From positions 3,348,001 to 3,412,000 of the forward strand of contig JAZGTN010000047.1 in NCBI GenBank assembly GCA_037783415.1: a stretch of DNA of 64,000 bases. The letters run 5' to 3'. This DNA is from Leptasterias polaris (lineage: Eukaryota > Echinodermata > Asteroidea > Forcipulatida > Asteriidae). Under the pieces are notes generated by a model, which did no database searches, had not been told where the DNA came from, and saw nothing but the letters and a program-made list of their open reading frames with translations. The translations under genes and the position numbers were made by a program. This document shows, in pieces, positions 1 through 10,245 of the stretch. Position 1 is the first letter of the stretch. Each line of letters starts with the position of its first letter.

Positions 1-667
1 ACTCCAGCTTTTTATAAGCAATCGACACCTCTGTCCTTTTGTGTGGGTTGGTTGGCTTTGGCGAGGCAGTATTTTTAAACCAGCTCCATGCCACATTTTA
101 TTTGAGACATTGGGAAACAATGTTTATTTTATTTCTTCGCAAACAGTCAACGGATGTTCCATGTTTTGAATTAATTTGGTTCATTATTTTGTCCACTTGG
201 GTGAACAAGTTTTGAGTTTATCCAAGCACAAGTCGAGACATTCAATGTCCAGCATTTTATTTTAAATGTTTACTTTTTGTTTAATCCATGTCAAACTAAA
301 ACCCGAATACAAAGCTTCCCTTGAATACAAAAAATCAATAATAATAAAATGATAACAACGATTCTGACGGCCGTTCAGTCGAAACTATACAGTTAAAATC
401 GTTTACATTTTGGCCTAAGTGGTTTTATTCTCTCTGTTTGGTGAACTAAAATTGCAAAAATTATATTTTATGATGTTGTAAAATACTGGACTCGTATTTA
501 TTGTTTTTTTAATAGTTCTTACCAACAGCTGTATGGGATCTGCTTCTTTATTCAAAGGGTTTTAGTGAATTTTTATTTTATTTTTTCCTCCAAAATAGAG
601 AAAAACTTTTCTCGCATGGTCCTTATAAAATTATTGGATTTGAATAATTCATTGTGTTCGCGGTTGT
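1..667. other. AT-rich stretch without recognisable gene
   Basis: I see no ORF of note, no inverted-repeat element and no tRNA-like box here. There is a short AAT-rich run around 326-352. It is ordinary noncoding sequence as far as can be read by eye. Confidence 0.6.
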
Positions 668-754
668 CACGTGCTGGTTTGGGTTGCCTTACTTGGCGCC
701 TCCTAATTGGCTGAATCAACTAGAAGCCCTGGTTGTTTCATGGGTGCTGATTGG
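668..754. promoter_or_regulatory. Candidate regulatory cluster: E-box, E2F-like site, two inverted CCAAT boxes
   Basis: Within 87 bp lie a palindromic E-box CACGTG (668-673), an E2F-like TTGGCGCC (about 693-700) and two inverted CCAAT boxes, ATTGG at 706-710 and 750-754, each followed by CTGAA. Paired CCAAT boxes about 40 bp apart with GC-rich E2F-like sites are typical of NF-Y/E2F promoters in animals. No convincing exon follows on either strand, so promoter function is inference from motif clustering only. Confidence 0.25.
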
Positions 755-810
755 CTGAAGGGCTGCGAGGTGGCACTCACCCAAAACCTAACACGTTTTT
801 GCAACCCTCT

Positions 811-829
811 CCCCCCCCCCCCCCCCCCC
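811..829 (+). repeat. Poly-C tract (19 C)
   Basis: An uninterrupted run of 19 C, followed by short CA and CCC runs. It is one of twelve C-runs of at least 11 bases on the plus strand of this window. It lies inside a chance 66-codon ORF (707-907), whose proline run it creates. Confidence 0.95.
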
Positions 830-3781
830 GCACACCCAACAGCCCTTAATTCACTTTCTATCACCTCTCCTATCATTCCGACGTGTCATGTCGGGCGCAT
901 TTTGTAATTATCGGCTTTAGCTGAGCCGTTTTGTAAATTACTTGTTGGTGAAAAAATTAATTGATCCTCAATCTTGTGGAATGATTGTAATTAAAGGATC
1001 TCAAGATGCAATGGAGGGAGAAAGAACCGCGCAATTTGTAGACAGACGGCATGCATGGTCATTTTCCTTGAGGAGATTAAGAAAGACGTCATTTTGTAAC
1101 AGTTGAAAATTCACACGTGTGCTATAGATTTTTTAATTGTTCTCTAACCACGAAGTGCATGGTGGTGGACTTGTTGAACTCTTCACGACTTTTCCAGTTG
1201 ATGTTTTTTTTTTTACTCACGTCAATTGTCTTAATAGATTGTCTAAGTTCATCTTCATTTATTATTGTATGTTCATTTTTGTATTCGCTTGTTTTATTTA
1301 AATCTTATTTATTATTATTATAGGTTTTTCTGATCGATTTCAGCTAAAATTTAATCGATTTCAATAAAGCGCATTCAAATTCACGCATTTCCCCCCAATT
1401 CGATCAAGGGTTTATTTTTAGCTACTGGTGAATTCAACTGCGTTTTAACCATTCTTCAATTGAAACTTTCCTATTTACACTCGATGAAACTGAATGGTTG
1501 ACCAGCTCTTGCTGCTGGCTTTTACGAAATTGAATGAGTCTTGTGGCGTATAATAATCTTATTTGACCAGTGAATGCCTAACTGGTGAAATTGACTTACT
1601 CCTTTTTGACTATTGAATACTGATGCAACGGAGCATGCATTCATTTAAAACAAAACTGAATGAGCCGGGTGTTCATTGAATGGATTTTTGTTGAAATTAG
1701 GCGGGAAAACTTAGATTATTATTGTTTTTGTACAAGTACTACGCACTCGAGATAAATCTCAGTAGGTTTAAAAACACGTTTGTTTGTTTGTTTGGTTTTT
1801 TGTGGATTTCTTTCTGGTTTTTTCCCTCTCTCTTGCGATTTATTCAAAAATTTAAACTAATACAAATGTTTCATTGGGCAGCATAATTTTGTCTATCATT
1901 CATCTAAATCCAGACTTTATACCTTTAAGGGAATTGACAACTGCGAATCATTATACAAAGAAATCTAAATCTACTGCAAAACAAATGTTGTTGAATGGGG
2001 ATCCTGTCATTTTATGGCACTATTTAACCCAACCACACTTCCCTACTCCTAAATTCTCTATAACCTTAATTTTACTTTAATGTTTCTCCTTATAAAATCA
2101 GGACAAATTATTATTCCACCTGAATTCAACGTTTGTTGCATTTTTTGTTTAAGCGATATATGTTTTTATTTTGTTTGTACACCCACAATTTCATTCACTG
2201 AAATCGGATTTGTATTTTAAATAATTCTATGTTTTGTAAAAGACTTTAAATAGGTCAACATAAAAACAACATCTGCTCTGTTTGAGCTGAGAACATTGAT
2301 ATTGCAACAATCTTGTCTAAGTTTTATGAGGGTTTTTTTTAAGTATTATTTTTGTATTGGTAAATGAGGCAAACTATTGTCTGAGTAAAGGTAAACTGGG
2401 TGGCAATCCATCCATCACCATCATCCAAAAGTGACAAATGGATATTCATTTTTGTGTGGGTGGAAACATTATTTTACACTCAGTCGTGCCCTGTTGTTGG
2501 GTTACAGTGTTTTGCCGGCATAGACCTATCATTGCTGGCGTAAAGACTGTACTTTATTTATTAAAATTGTAAAGTGTTTTTGGTTTATTGGAGCCAAAAT
2601 ACGTGTACATATTTTCTAAGGTTTTTGCTATTAGTGATGGGGAGATTGATTTATGCGCAGTGTTCCTTGAGAGGCTTGCTACATGCAACAACGCTAACTG
2701 CCCTTTGTGATTCATTCAGAACAATACAGCATTGTTACAATCAAACAATGTGCTACACACCCAAAGGTTATAGACATGAAAGCTATTTTGCTCTGCACCC
2801 AGCGGCGCGGTACATGCAAATTATGAGGTCATTCTAACATTTCACTTGATCAGCTCATGTTGGTTGAGTTAACAGAAACTTCAGCGTCAATATCCGTTGC
2901 CAGCACGTGTCAAACTTAAGGAGAAGTTTCAATTTTAACACTCCAGTTTTTTTTAAACCAACTTGCAAAATAGTCACAGTGGGTCAAATTTTCCACATTT
3001 CAGCATAACTACGCAAATTGATGATGGTGAACATGACCTTTGACTTGTTCATTTAAACAGTTTTAAACACCCCCTGTCCCTCACGAATTACTTGAACAGC
3101 GTAATCCAATTTTGAGAACAAAGTATTTTAAGATGCGACACCTTCTAGAACAAAATGTCAAATATTCTTGCTCTTTTATTATCTCAAAGTTGGTGTTTTT
3201 GAAATTATTTAGAGACGGTTTTTGTTGAGCGAAAATAGCAGTCGGGTTCTTTTACCTTGAAAAGAAAACCACAAGAAACGGCCGCAGAGGAACATAGCAT
3301 TTGATATTAGCCCTGTTCGATGACGGTACTTGACCCAAACAGTTAGCTGTTAATGTTTACTTCTCAAGACGGAAAAATTATGATGTTTTTAATGTGAGGA
3401 TTTTCCTTCAAACCATATTTTGTTAAATATCATGAAATGAAATAAAAAATAAATAAAAAATATTGAAAAAACAACAACTTTGTGCTGACTTAATATTTTG
3501 TTGATGGGAAATTTGTGACAGTTCTTCAATTGTTCTGTGATGCGTTTGAATATGTGACGTCACGTCTGAGCTACGGTTCCCTTTTAAGGATTTTCATTTT
3601 GTCATTTTATTTCACACTAATGATAAGAGCGGGTTATTTGCGGACGTGGTTGTCGTTCATGAAAATAGTCCAGCTGTTTGAATGTGATAACGCCCTTGTC
3701 ATCATTTGGAACCCCGACAGTTTGCCTATAGCGTGCGGCCAAAATCCCCCCATTTTCTCTTCTGTGTCACTCCAAACCAAA
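830..3781. other. Unique AT-rich DNA, no gene recognised
   Basis: Several ORFs of 60-90 codons occur here (1117-1323, 1874-2080, 2574-2837, 3515-3784), but none shows a recognisable domain, coding-like composition or splice context. A short TTTG run lies at about 1778-1795, and an A-rich run at 3430-3475. No terminal inverted repeats were found. Confidence 0.55.
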
Positions 3782-4005
3782 TAGATCCTTCCCATGAAAT
3801 ATGTAAATTGCACATCGCGCGTGCGCACTAAAATTTTGGTTGGCAAAGTGATGGAACATTGCGCCTTTTTTGTATGGGCTGATGGTGGCGTGACGCAGAC
3901 GCGTTTGTGTGTGTCTGCTTAGTGCACATCTCTATGGCGTTTGCCAACCAATAGTGGCTGTACGCATGCGTGAATGTAATTAGCATATTTCATGGGAAGT
4001 GTCTA
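3782..4005. mobile_element. MITE-like DNA element A (about 220 bp, TA target site)
   Basis: The left end (from 3784) and the reverse complement of the right end (to 4003) share an imperfect terminal inverted repeat of about 65 bp. Both carry CTTCCCATGAAATATG and end inward with GGTTGGCAAA. The element is flanked by TA at 3782-3783 and 4004-4005, as expected for Tc1/mariner-type insertion. It has no transposase and is non-autonomous. The minus-strand ORF at 3634-3846 partly reads through its left end and is not a gene. The right flank abuts element B directly. Confidence 0.75.
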
Positions 4006-4170
4006 TAGATGGATTGCAATAGACGTCATTGACCACCATCTTTGATGAAAAACAATGGAAAAGTGCACGCGTGTATACGCGCTACGCACGACTCTCAGCC
4101 AATGATAGCTCTTCACGCGTGCACGTTTCATCAAAGATGGTGGTCAATGACGTCCATTGCAATCCATCTA
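4006..4170. mobile_element. MITE-like DNA element B (161 bp, near-perfect 40-bp inverted repeats)
   Basis: The left arm starts GATGGATTGCAATAGACGTC at 4008. The right arm, read in reverse complement from 4168, is the same over about 43 bases (ending TTTGATGAAA) with one difference. TA lies on both sides (4006-4007 and 4169-4170). The GATGG end resembles the GATAG ends of the elements at 10246, 43904 and 37188, suggesting one superfamily with TA targets. The 60-codon ORF at 4029-4211 lies across it and is a by-product. Confidence 0.85.
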
Positions 4171-5632
4171 TTGTTTGGACTTGGATAAGATTAGAATGCC
4201 TGACTCTGTGATTAGCAATTGTCGTTGTGCCTACAGGCACCAGTCCTTCTGAATCCTGCACTTTGGCAATTGCACATAGAAGAAAAAGGGTCAGAGTTTA
4301 AACACTTGTTCGCTTGATCATGGTGCTTAAAAGTGCTGTATTTAGTACTGTTCAGAGTTCATTTTGTCACATTCTTCTCCAGAGCGTTGTGAGTTTGTGA
4401 CGTCATCCATGGAGTTCCGGCTGACAGCTCCCTTCAAGATGGCCAACATTACGGTATTGACCGCGGCTCTGACTCGAGCTCTTTTTCAAAAAACTAAAAA
4501 CAAAGTATGCGGCCACCACTTGGCTTTCATACGCATTGGATGTTATTTGTGCTGTAATAAGGTCAACATTCTTAATATCTCCTTTGAGCCGCGTCCGCAA
4601 CGAGCACGGCAGAAGGGAAGCGGCGTAAAATTAAAAAGTCATCAGTCCGGATAATCACGGCTTGATTGTCCGGAGTCCCAAGGGGGGTTCCTTGCACAAA
4701 CAACTCGTGTCCGGTCGGACCAGAGGCAACTCATCACCGCTCCGGCGCACCGGAACAGACCCGCATAGCATGTGAATAATATTAATAACAATGAAATTGA
4801 TTCATCGCATAAAACGATTTCAATCACAGATTAAAAGATGAACAGATAGTGAACTGCTGAAGGTCCAACGTTTTGTTGAAGTTTTTTTTTCTTTCCCTCA
4901 AACGACCGCTTTCCCCGGTTCATGACACGACTGAACTGCCCACTACACCGCGGTCTGAGCCGTTTCTCAGGGGAGCCGACAACCAACGTGTCGCGGTTAG
5001 ACGCTTCTACACCTCGCCTCTCTCCCCGATCGGTAATTCACCGATCACTTTGTCACACCCAAAACTGCGATTCTTCCGCTCAGCAATTTTTATCCCCGAT
5101 TTACGAACAAGAAAGGGTGTGCAAATCTAAGCGCATACCGTCAATCCCCCGCCACGTGTGATGGCCACGACGTACTCGTCTAGAACAAAGGCTGGTTCCT
5201 TGTCTCGATACAGGATGACATTTTCCGAGTTAATCTCTTCGCAACAATGGAAGCTGTGAAACACCATGTAAATCAAAAGTTAAAGGCGACCGGAACATTC
5301 CTCATTCGTGTGTACTGCCGGTATGGTTCGGATGGTAACCTATTCTAAAACAATACCACTATTAGCCTATAAAGCATGGAATGATGCAGTACATCATCAT
5401 CTATTATAGGTTGTTATTAAAATCCCCCAGATCGAGTCTTTGCCCCACCCACACCCAGCCCGCAAATGACCCATCACGTCACGGTCTCGTATCCCGTCCT
5501 GAACAAGAGTATATAATAGACTAACTCCCCCTAAAAAACTTGTAAAAAAATTAATAATGATAATAATAATAATATTAATCTGACTATGAATGTGTTATGA
5601 AAAGATAGTCTATAAACCATCTATCACAACTA
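4171..5632. other. Unique DNA, moderately GC-rich in parts, no gene recognised
   Basis: GC-richer patches occur at about 4560-4780 (several CCGGA motifs) and 4900-5160. ORFs at 4364-4654, 4403-4600 (minus), 4642-4827 (minus), 4873-5130 and 4922-5161 overlap one another on both strands and show no domain. An AAT microsatellite sits at 5552-5573. Confidence 0.5.
5552..5573 (+). repeat. AAT/ATA microsatellite
   Basis: A short AATAATAAT-type run with interruptions, typical of AT-rich noncoding DNA. Confidence 0.8.
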
Positions 5633-5651
5633 CCCCCCCCCCCCCACCCCC
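5633..5651 (+). repeat. Poly-C tract (13 C, then A, then 5 C)
   Basis: A homopolymer C run with one A interruption. It creates the proline stretch of a chance ORF at 5590-5823. Confidence 0.95.
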
Positions 5652-6837
5652 AGTTCCCTTTTTGAGTATGTTGAATGTTGACGTGAACAGAGGGGGCATT
5701 AAATGTCAAGTTTTAAGCCAAATTCCATGGAAACAGGAGAAGACGAGTCGAGATTATGCCTCACTTCTAAGCTCCCCGGGGGTCCCCTTTTCTCACACTA
5801 ATCCTCTAATTTCCAGTCCGTAACCGGGAACGGAATCACCGCCTGAGGGCACCGGGCGATGCGCGCATTTACCCCGCCGTTGATACGCGCGGTCCCCAGG
5901 CGACCTCCACGCCTTCCATCGTACCTCATCAACGTCACAATACATTCACTATTAAACCAGGCAAAATATCATTTTCCCTCTTCTCGTGATACAGTCTGCG
6001 TGCCCCGTTCTGTAGGTTTGTCTTCCTTTCCACTCAAGCTGCTAAATGAGACTCAAAACATGCTCGACCTGATCGGCCACCTGTCTTGTGACGAAAAAAT
6101 CAAACCTGGCTAATAGTTTTAATGCATGCACGCAGCAATGGGATATTTTTTATTCATGACCAAACCATTCCACTGTTGGGTTTTGTTGTTTTGCCGGACC
6201 CCACCAGACGGGGTTCCAGAAGCTGCCTCGGGATGGGGCCTTCCCGGGCATCCAGTGATGACGATCTAAATCCAACTATCTTCAGATCCCAAAGGATCCA
6301 AAAGCGCACAAAAGGCGCAATTACACGGGGGAACAAAATCATTCGCTCGGTAAAGAGAAAGAGAGGGTAAAATGACGGCGTTTATCTTTTCGTTCCTGAA
6401 TGGACTGTGATGATTACGTCTTTATTCGATCATCTGGCCACATTTTTATTCTCAATACAGGACATGCCATTAGTGTGGTTTGTTGCTGATGGCCACAAAA
6501 CAGAAATGCAAAATAGTGTTTATCATTCATTTGTCATTCAGAATTGATTAGCGTGACTGTGGGTAGTCGCTAAAACAATGACCATTAACTACATTTCAAC
6601 AATGCAGGGCAGCCGGGTGGTAGTTATTCATTTACAATCTCTAGTATTAAATCTGTGAACATATTTCTGAAAATGAGTGGTCACGTGTCAGTGAAAAACA
6701 GCGAAAACGTTTGTCTTCTTTTAATTCTTCTTTTCTTTATCTGAAGAAAAAGAAGCAGAAGAAAGGGTTTTTTTAAGCACCATTTCAAGCCAAGTGGGTC
6801 CCTCATAGCGCCTGATGTTATCATTGTCCCTGTTTAT
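5652..6837. other. Unique DNA, no gene recognised
   Basis: The sequence is GC-richer from about 5750 to 6330. ORFs at 5859-6113 and 6122-6370 have no recognisable domain and face opposite-strand ORFs. A pyrimidine stretch followed by its imperfect purine complement (6715-6765) could form a weak hairpin. Confidence 0.5.
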
Positions 6838-7115
6838 TAGACGCTGATCCTACCTGAAACACCTCAACTCCTTTGGAGTATGCAGCACCGGCAGCCAGAC
6901 TGAAGCACGTATTGATACTAACCATTCACATCATAACGTGTGTGTTATTTTGCCATGTTCTTGCTGTATTTGATCCCAATAAATACAATCATTCAATCAA
7001 TAGTATCTACACTTGCAGGTGCCTATTTACTCCTGGGCGGTGATAAGCAACTATACTGCCACGACGAACACAACCGGGACTCGAACCCACGCTACCTGAG
7101 TTTGGTGTCTAGTAT
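6838..7115 (-). mobile_element. tRNA-derived SINE, minus strand
   Basis: On the plus strand GGGACTCGAACC (7076-7087) is the complement of an RNA polymerase III B box (GGTTCGAGTCCC on the minus strand). Further along are TTTACTCCTGGGCGGTGATAAG and AGTATGCAGCACCGGCAG, body segments also present in the copy at 21885-22145. The internal AT-rich stretch at about 6945-7010 may be a small insertion. It is a retroposon, not a functional tRNA gene. Confidence 0.6.
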
Positions 7116-7217
7116 TTTCATGTACTGTATGCAGTTGACCTACTTCACGTGACGCCATCATTACAATAATCTTTGATGCGGCATTTTGGGAGTCAAAACG
7201 TTTCTGTGTAATAAGCC

Positions 7218-7345
7218 GTATCTGAGTTAGCGGCTACAGCTACGGCTATGACTGTTGCTAAGGGTGTTGCTAAGGAAGTGTCCTATGCTTCAACGCATGA
7301 TGACGCGGTGATGTAGCCAAAGCCATAGCTATAGCCACCAATCCC
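7218..7345. mobile_element. Short inverted-repeat element with GGCTAYAGCTAYGGCT arms
   Basis: The left arm GGCTACAGCTACGGCTATG (from about 7232) matches the reverse complement of the right arm, which reads GGCTATAGCTATGGCTTTG on that strand, separated by about 70 bp. It looks like a small non-autonomous DNA element. The ends and target-site duplication are not clear. Confidence 0.5.
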
Positions 7346-7492
7346 ACCCGAGAAGGAGCCTGAAACGAGACTTGGACTCGCCGATAATTCACTGCCAACC
7401 ATACATCGTAAAACTAAATTGTATTTTATATAAACTTATCCTTGCGAATAATCCCATGTATTTGATTTTTATCTGCTTTGGTTTTGCTGGTG

Positions 7493-7620
7493 TTTTTTTT
7501 TTTTTTTTTTTTTTTTCGGGGGGTGGGTTTCTTCTTCTTCTGCTTTTGTTCACGTTTTGTTGTTGTTTGTTTGTTGTTTTATTGTTTGTTTTGTTACTTT
7601 TCTTAGGTGTCCAAAGTTAG
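7493..7620 (+). repeat. Poly-T (24 T) followed by T/G-rich low-complexity DNA
   Basis: 24 T at 7493-7516, then a G run and TTG/TTC-rich sequence to about 7615. It produces the hydrophobic tail of a chance ORF at 7372-7620. Confidence 0.9.
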
Positions 7621-7907
7621 TTTTCTAAACTGTAACCATCACCGACACTAATTATTTGTCTGTTTTTTATTTCTAACTTTAAGCCTGGTATTACAGCATT
7701 TCAAGCAAACAACAGAAGAGGTGCAGTTGCATTTTTCCCCTACAACAACAAACACCACAATGTCCCCATCCCCCTCATTTTGCCGATAATGTCCCGGTTT
7801 CGGTTTATTGCGTATCTCTTTTTAACTCAAAGATTGTATGGATGGCATAACTCGTTGGTGCTCATTAGAGCGCGACTCGGCTTGTCGCCAGCCGTCAGTT
7901 GGAATGA

Positions 7908-7975
7908 ATGCCGCGGGTAGTTCACCAAGGGGACATAGCATCACCTCCAGCAATATCGGCCCCCAAATTCGCAAG
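7908..7975 (+). CDS. Candidate first coding exon ending at a consensus splice donor
   Basis: An ATG at 7908 opens a frame of 22 codons plus two bases (MPRVVHQGDIASPPAISAPK, then Phe-Ala). It stays open exactly up to GCAAG|GTAAGT at 7975/7976, a near-perfect 5' splice site; the frame would stop at once in the intron (TAA at 7977). The 100 bp upstream are locally CpG-rich. I recognise no protein family. The exon would end in phase 2. This is an inference from signals only. A chance ATG-to-donor run of this length is quite possible, and no promoter element was identified. Confidence 0.25.
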
Positions 7976-8494
7976 GTAAGTCTCTCTAACAAGAGTAAAC
8001 GTTGACAGTTTCAGTATCACATGAGCAGTATTCCACTCAACCATGTCAACACCATTTTGTTCGTTTCGTGTCCCCCCGCCCGCTTTAAATGTATCCCAAA
8101 GGTTACAACACTACAAAATACACACCTGTCAAATCTACCCATGCATGGACTATTAGGATAAAAGCTAATAAACTGGTGAATACGACTGGAAGCCGTTTTG
8201 CCCCAAGCTATCTGTCATTTTGTTCAGTAGAAAGTTCTGATCACGGCAATATCTCTACTTTTTTTTTCTTCTTTTGTTCTTTCTTTTTTCGTCGAGCAGT
8301 CAACGGTCACCCCGTTACGACCAACATTACATCAATGCATGACGATCCGTGCTGAATGATCAACCACTTGCCGCCATGTTTATTACCGTCTTCTTTGTTA
8401 GTTTTCCAACACACACAAAAATGTACGAGTTGTTGGTGGGATAAACGAAGAGTAATAGTTCACCCACTGTATAGTAGTATCAGTATAGTACTGG
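7976..8494. other. Unique DNA, no gene recognised
   Basis: ORFs 8089-8355 and 8356-8556 have no recognisable features. T-rich runs lie at about 8260-8290. Confidence 0.5.
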
Positions 8495-8600
8495 ATTGGA
8501 ACCACCTTGTCATCGGGCACGTTCGGTGGCCAAGCTGTTCAGACAGCCCTTTATAAGTAGTGGGTTCGAATCAAATACTATCGTCTCTGGTGGGATTACA
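8495..8600 (+). mobile_element. Possible degenerate tRNA-like SINE head
   Basis: An A-box-like TGGCCAAGCTG (8527-8537) is followed about 26 bp later by a B-box-like GGTTCGAATC (8563-8572). The spacing fits a tRNA-derived promoter, but the B box lacks its final CC. No tail was recognised. Confidence 0.35.
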
Positions 8601-9076
8601 AGAGCTCTGTTGTTAGAACGTGAAATATGCACAGACGAGTCAACGTTTTGTTATTCCATTGTTAGTAATGGTCATTGTCTGCACTAATCTATTGTTGCAT
8701 CAAAAGAATTGATGAAATGGCGTCTAGCGCACAGGATACATTTTTCCCCCATCATGCGCCTTCGGTTCTACTCGGTTCTTTTTTAAGAACCGTTACAAAA
8801 AACATCTTGTCTCAAATTATCTTGAGTAGCTTCTTCTCTTTACATCCTTCTCCTCTATGAGTTCCTAGTTATGTTTTCTCTTCTTGTTCCGTCCTAGCTC
8901 GTTTGTTAGCGTTTTTTGTTTGTTTGTTTGTTTGTCCTGTTTCGTCCCTGTCTGTATGTTTTGTTGGAAATTAAGTTCCGTTCAGAAATCTAGTCTTTTG
9001 TTGTATAAGGCATTTCTATACAAGACTTTGTCTTTTGAATATGCCTCCATATTTGCCTCTGCTTCATTGAGTCTCT
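8601..9076. other. Unique T-rich DNA; TTTG repeat
   Basis: Contains a (TTTG)n run at about 8917-8934. The ORFs here (8675-8860, 8884-9081) look like chance. Confidence 0.5.
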
Positions 9077-9116
9077 TTTAAAGGCACTGAACACGTTTTG
9101 TAATTGTCAAAGACCT

Positions 9117-9264
9117 GGGCTCGATTTCACAAAGAGTTAAGATTGATCGTAACTGCAAATCCATCGCAGTTGCTTAGCAAAGAGTGATGTCACAATACAA
9201 ATCACTATGGTAATACTGATAACTCATCTTAAGATGAATCTTGGTGATTTGTGAAATCGACCCC
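9117..9264. mobile_element. Nested MITE with GGGCTCGATTTCACAAA ends
   Basis: The left end GGGCTCGATTTCACAAA and the reverse complement of the right end, GGGGTCGATTTCACAAA, form a terminal inverted repeat, with further matches inward (AAGATT). The surrounding element is interrupted between AAAGACC and AGTATTCTC, which are adjacent in its relatives. This copy therefore inserted after the host element. Confidence 0.75.
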
Positions 9265-9295
9265 AGTATTCTCACTTGGTGTATCCCAACATATG

Positions 9296-9411
9296 GGTCT
9301 GACACATCTATGATGACAGTTTTTAAAACTTTTGTCTTGACCCGGACAATTTTTAAAATGTATATATATGTACTTTTGTCCGAAGATTTAAAATAAATAA
9401 ATAAATAAAAT
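9296..9411 (+). mobile_element. Nested retroposon 3' tail: TTTTGTCCGAAGATTTA then (TAAA)n
   Basis: A segment absent from the other copies of the host element. It ends with ATGTACTTTTGTCCGAAG, ATTTA and an AATA/TAAA tandem tail. The same block recurs at about 33548-33595 (plus) and 25964-26025 (minus), each with an A/T-rich tail. This suggests the 3' end of a non-LTR retroposon. Confidence 0.55.
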
Positions 9412-9514
9412 AACAAGCCTGTGAAAATTTGGGCTCAATTGGTCATTGAAGTTGCAAGAAAATAATGAAAGAAAAAACACCCTTGTTGTACAAATTAGTG
9501 TGCTTTCAAATAGG

Positions 9515-9546
9515 AATAAAAGACTTCATGCATGAAGTCTTTTATT
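9515..9546. repeat. 32-bp perfect palindrome
   Basis: The left half is AATAAAAGACTTCATG (9515-9530) and the right half is its exact reverse complement (9531-9546), with no spacer. Other family members carry an imperfect central hairpin here (GGCTTCAGGCATGAAGCC type at about 27410 and 33125). This copy's centre is fully symmetric. Confidence 0.95.
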
Positions 9547-9711
9547 ATTTTAGTGAGAAATTACCTCTTTCTCAAAAACTACGTTACTTCAGAGGGAGTG
9601 GTTTCTCACAATGTTTTATACTATCAACAGCTCTCCGTTGCTGGTTACCAAGTAAGTTTTTACGCTAATATATATTTTGAGTCATTACCAAACGTGTCCA
9701 GTGCCTTTAAC

Positions 9712-9829
9712 TATTATTCTATAGGTTATTTATACATCTTTGTTCAACAGACCTTCCTAATATTAAATGTATGTACATTTTGCAATATGGAAATAAATGT
9801 CCAATTGAATTGAATTGAATTGAATTGAA
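9712..9829 (+). mobile_element. LINE-like 3' end with AATAAA and (ATTGA)n tail
   Basis: An AATAAA-containing segment (about 9790) ends in a pentanucleotide tandem ATTGA/TTGAA of about five units (9803-9829). Short tandem tails after a poly-A signal are typical of 3' ends of CR1/L2-type non-LTR retrotransposons. No coding part remains. Confidence 0.5.
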
Positions 9830-9870
9830 TCCAACCATGGTGAAAATATCAATAGAGAACTCGAACATTC

Positions 9871-10059
9871 GATTTCATAGAGCTACTTAAGCACAAAAAG
9901 TAGCTAAGCACAACAAAATTGTGCTTACCAGAATAATGTTACCAGCCAAACTACCATATTACATGTACAATTTGTGACTGGTACCCTGCTCATTTCATGT
10001 TAAGCAGAAAATTGTTAAGCAATATTTTCTGCTTAAGCACCTCTATGAAATTGGGCCCA
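9871..10059 (+). mobile_element. MITE-like element ('ATTTCATAGAG' family), plus orientation
   Basis: The left end GATTTCATAGAGCTACTTAA and the reverse complement of the right end, CAATTTCATAGAGGTGCTTA, form a terminal inverted repeat continuing into GCAC/AAGCAG-rich subterminal repeats. A second copy lies reversed at about 27930-28124 and shares ACCAGTCACAAgTTGTACATG. No ORF. Confidence 0.75.
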
Positions 10060-10245
10060 GGGCTTATTCTGGCTGTCAGGATGCAATGTTTTGTACCTTA
10101 AGTTACACCTTAAACAAAGTATGCCTCTAGTAAGTAAGTTTGTATTGCCATTAGTTTTACCTAAGAGGGGTAAGCAAAGGTATACATTCCCTTTAAAAGG
10201 GCTCTAATGTCGAATTCAGTTTTGCACTCATTCCTCAATCATATA

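Larger units (their letters stand above)
9077..9710 (+). mobile_element. Palindromic DNA element ('GGCACTG' family), with two nested insertions
   Basis: The ends are inverted copies: TTAAAGGCACTGAACACG at the left and, reading the right end in reverse complement, TTAAAGGCACTGGACACG, continuing imperfectly for about 27 bp. Internal blocks recur in opposite orientation at 27204-27630 and 32952-33333, for example TTGGTGTATCCCAACATATG and the run of about 30 bases around CAATTGGTCATTGAAGTTGC. Comparison shows two insertions, 9117-9264 and about 9296-9407, splitting blocks that are contiguous in the other copies. It has no coding capacity. ORFs 9174-9416 (minus) and 9532-9813 are by-products. Confidence 0.8.
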
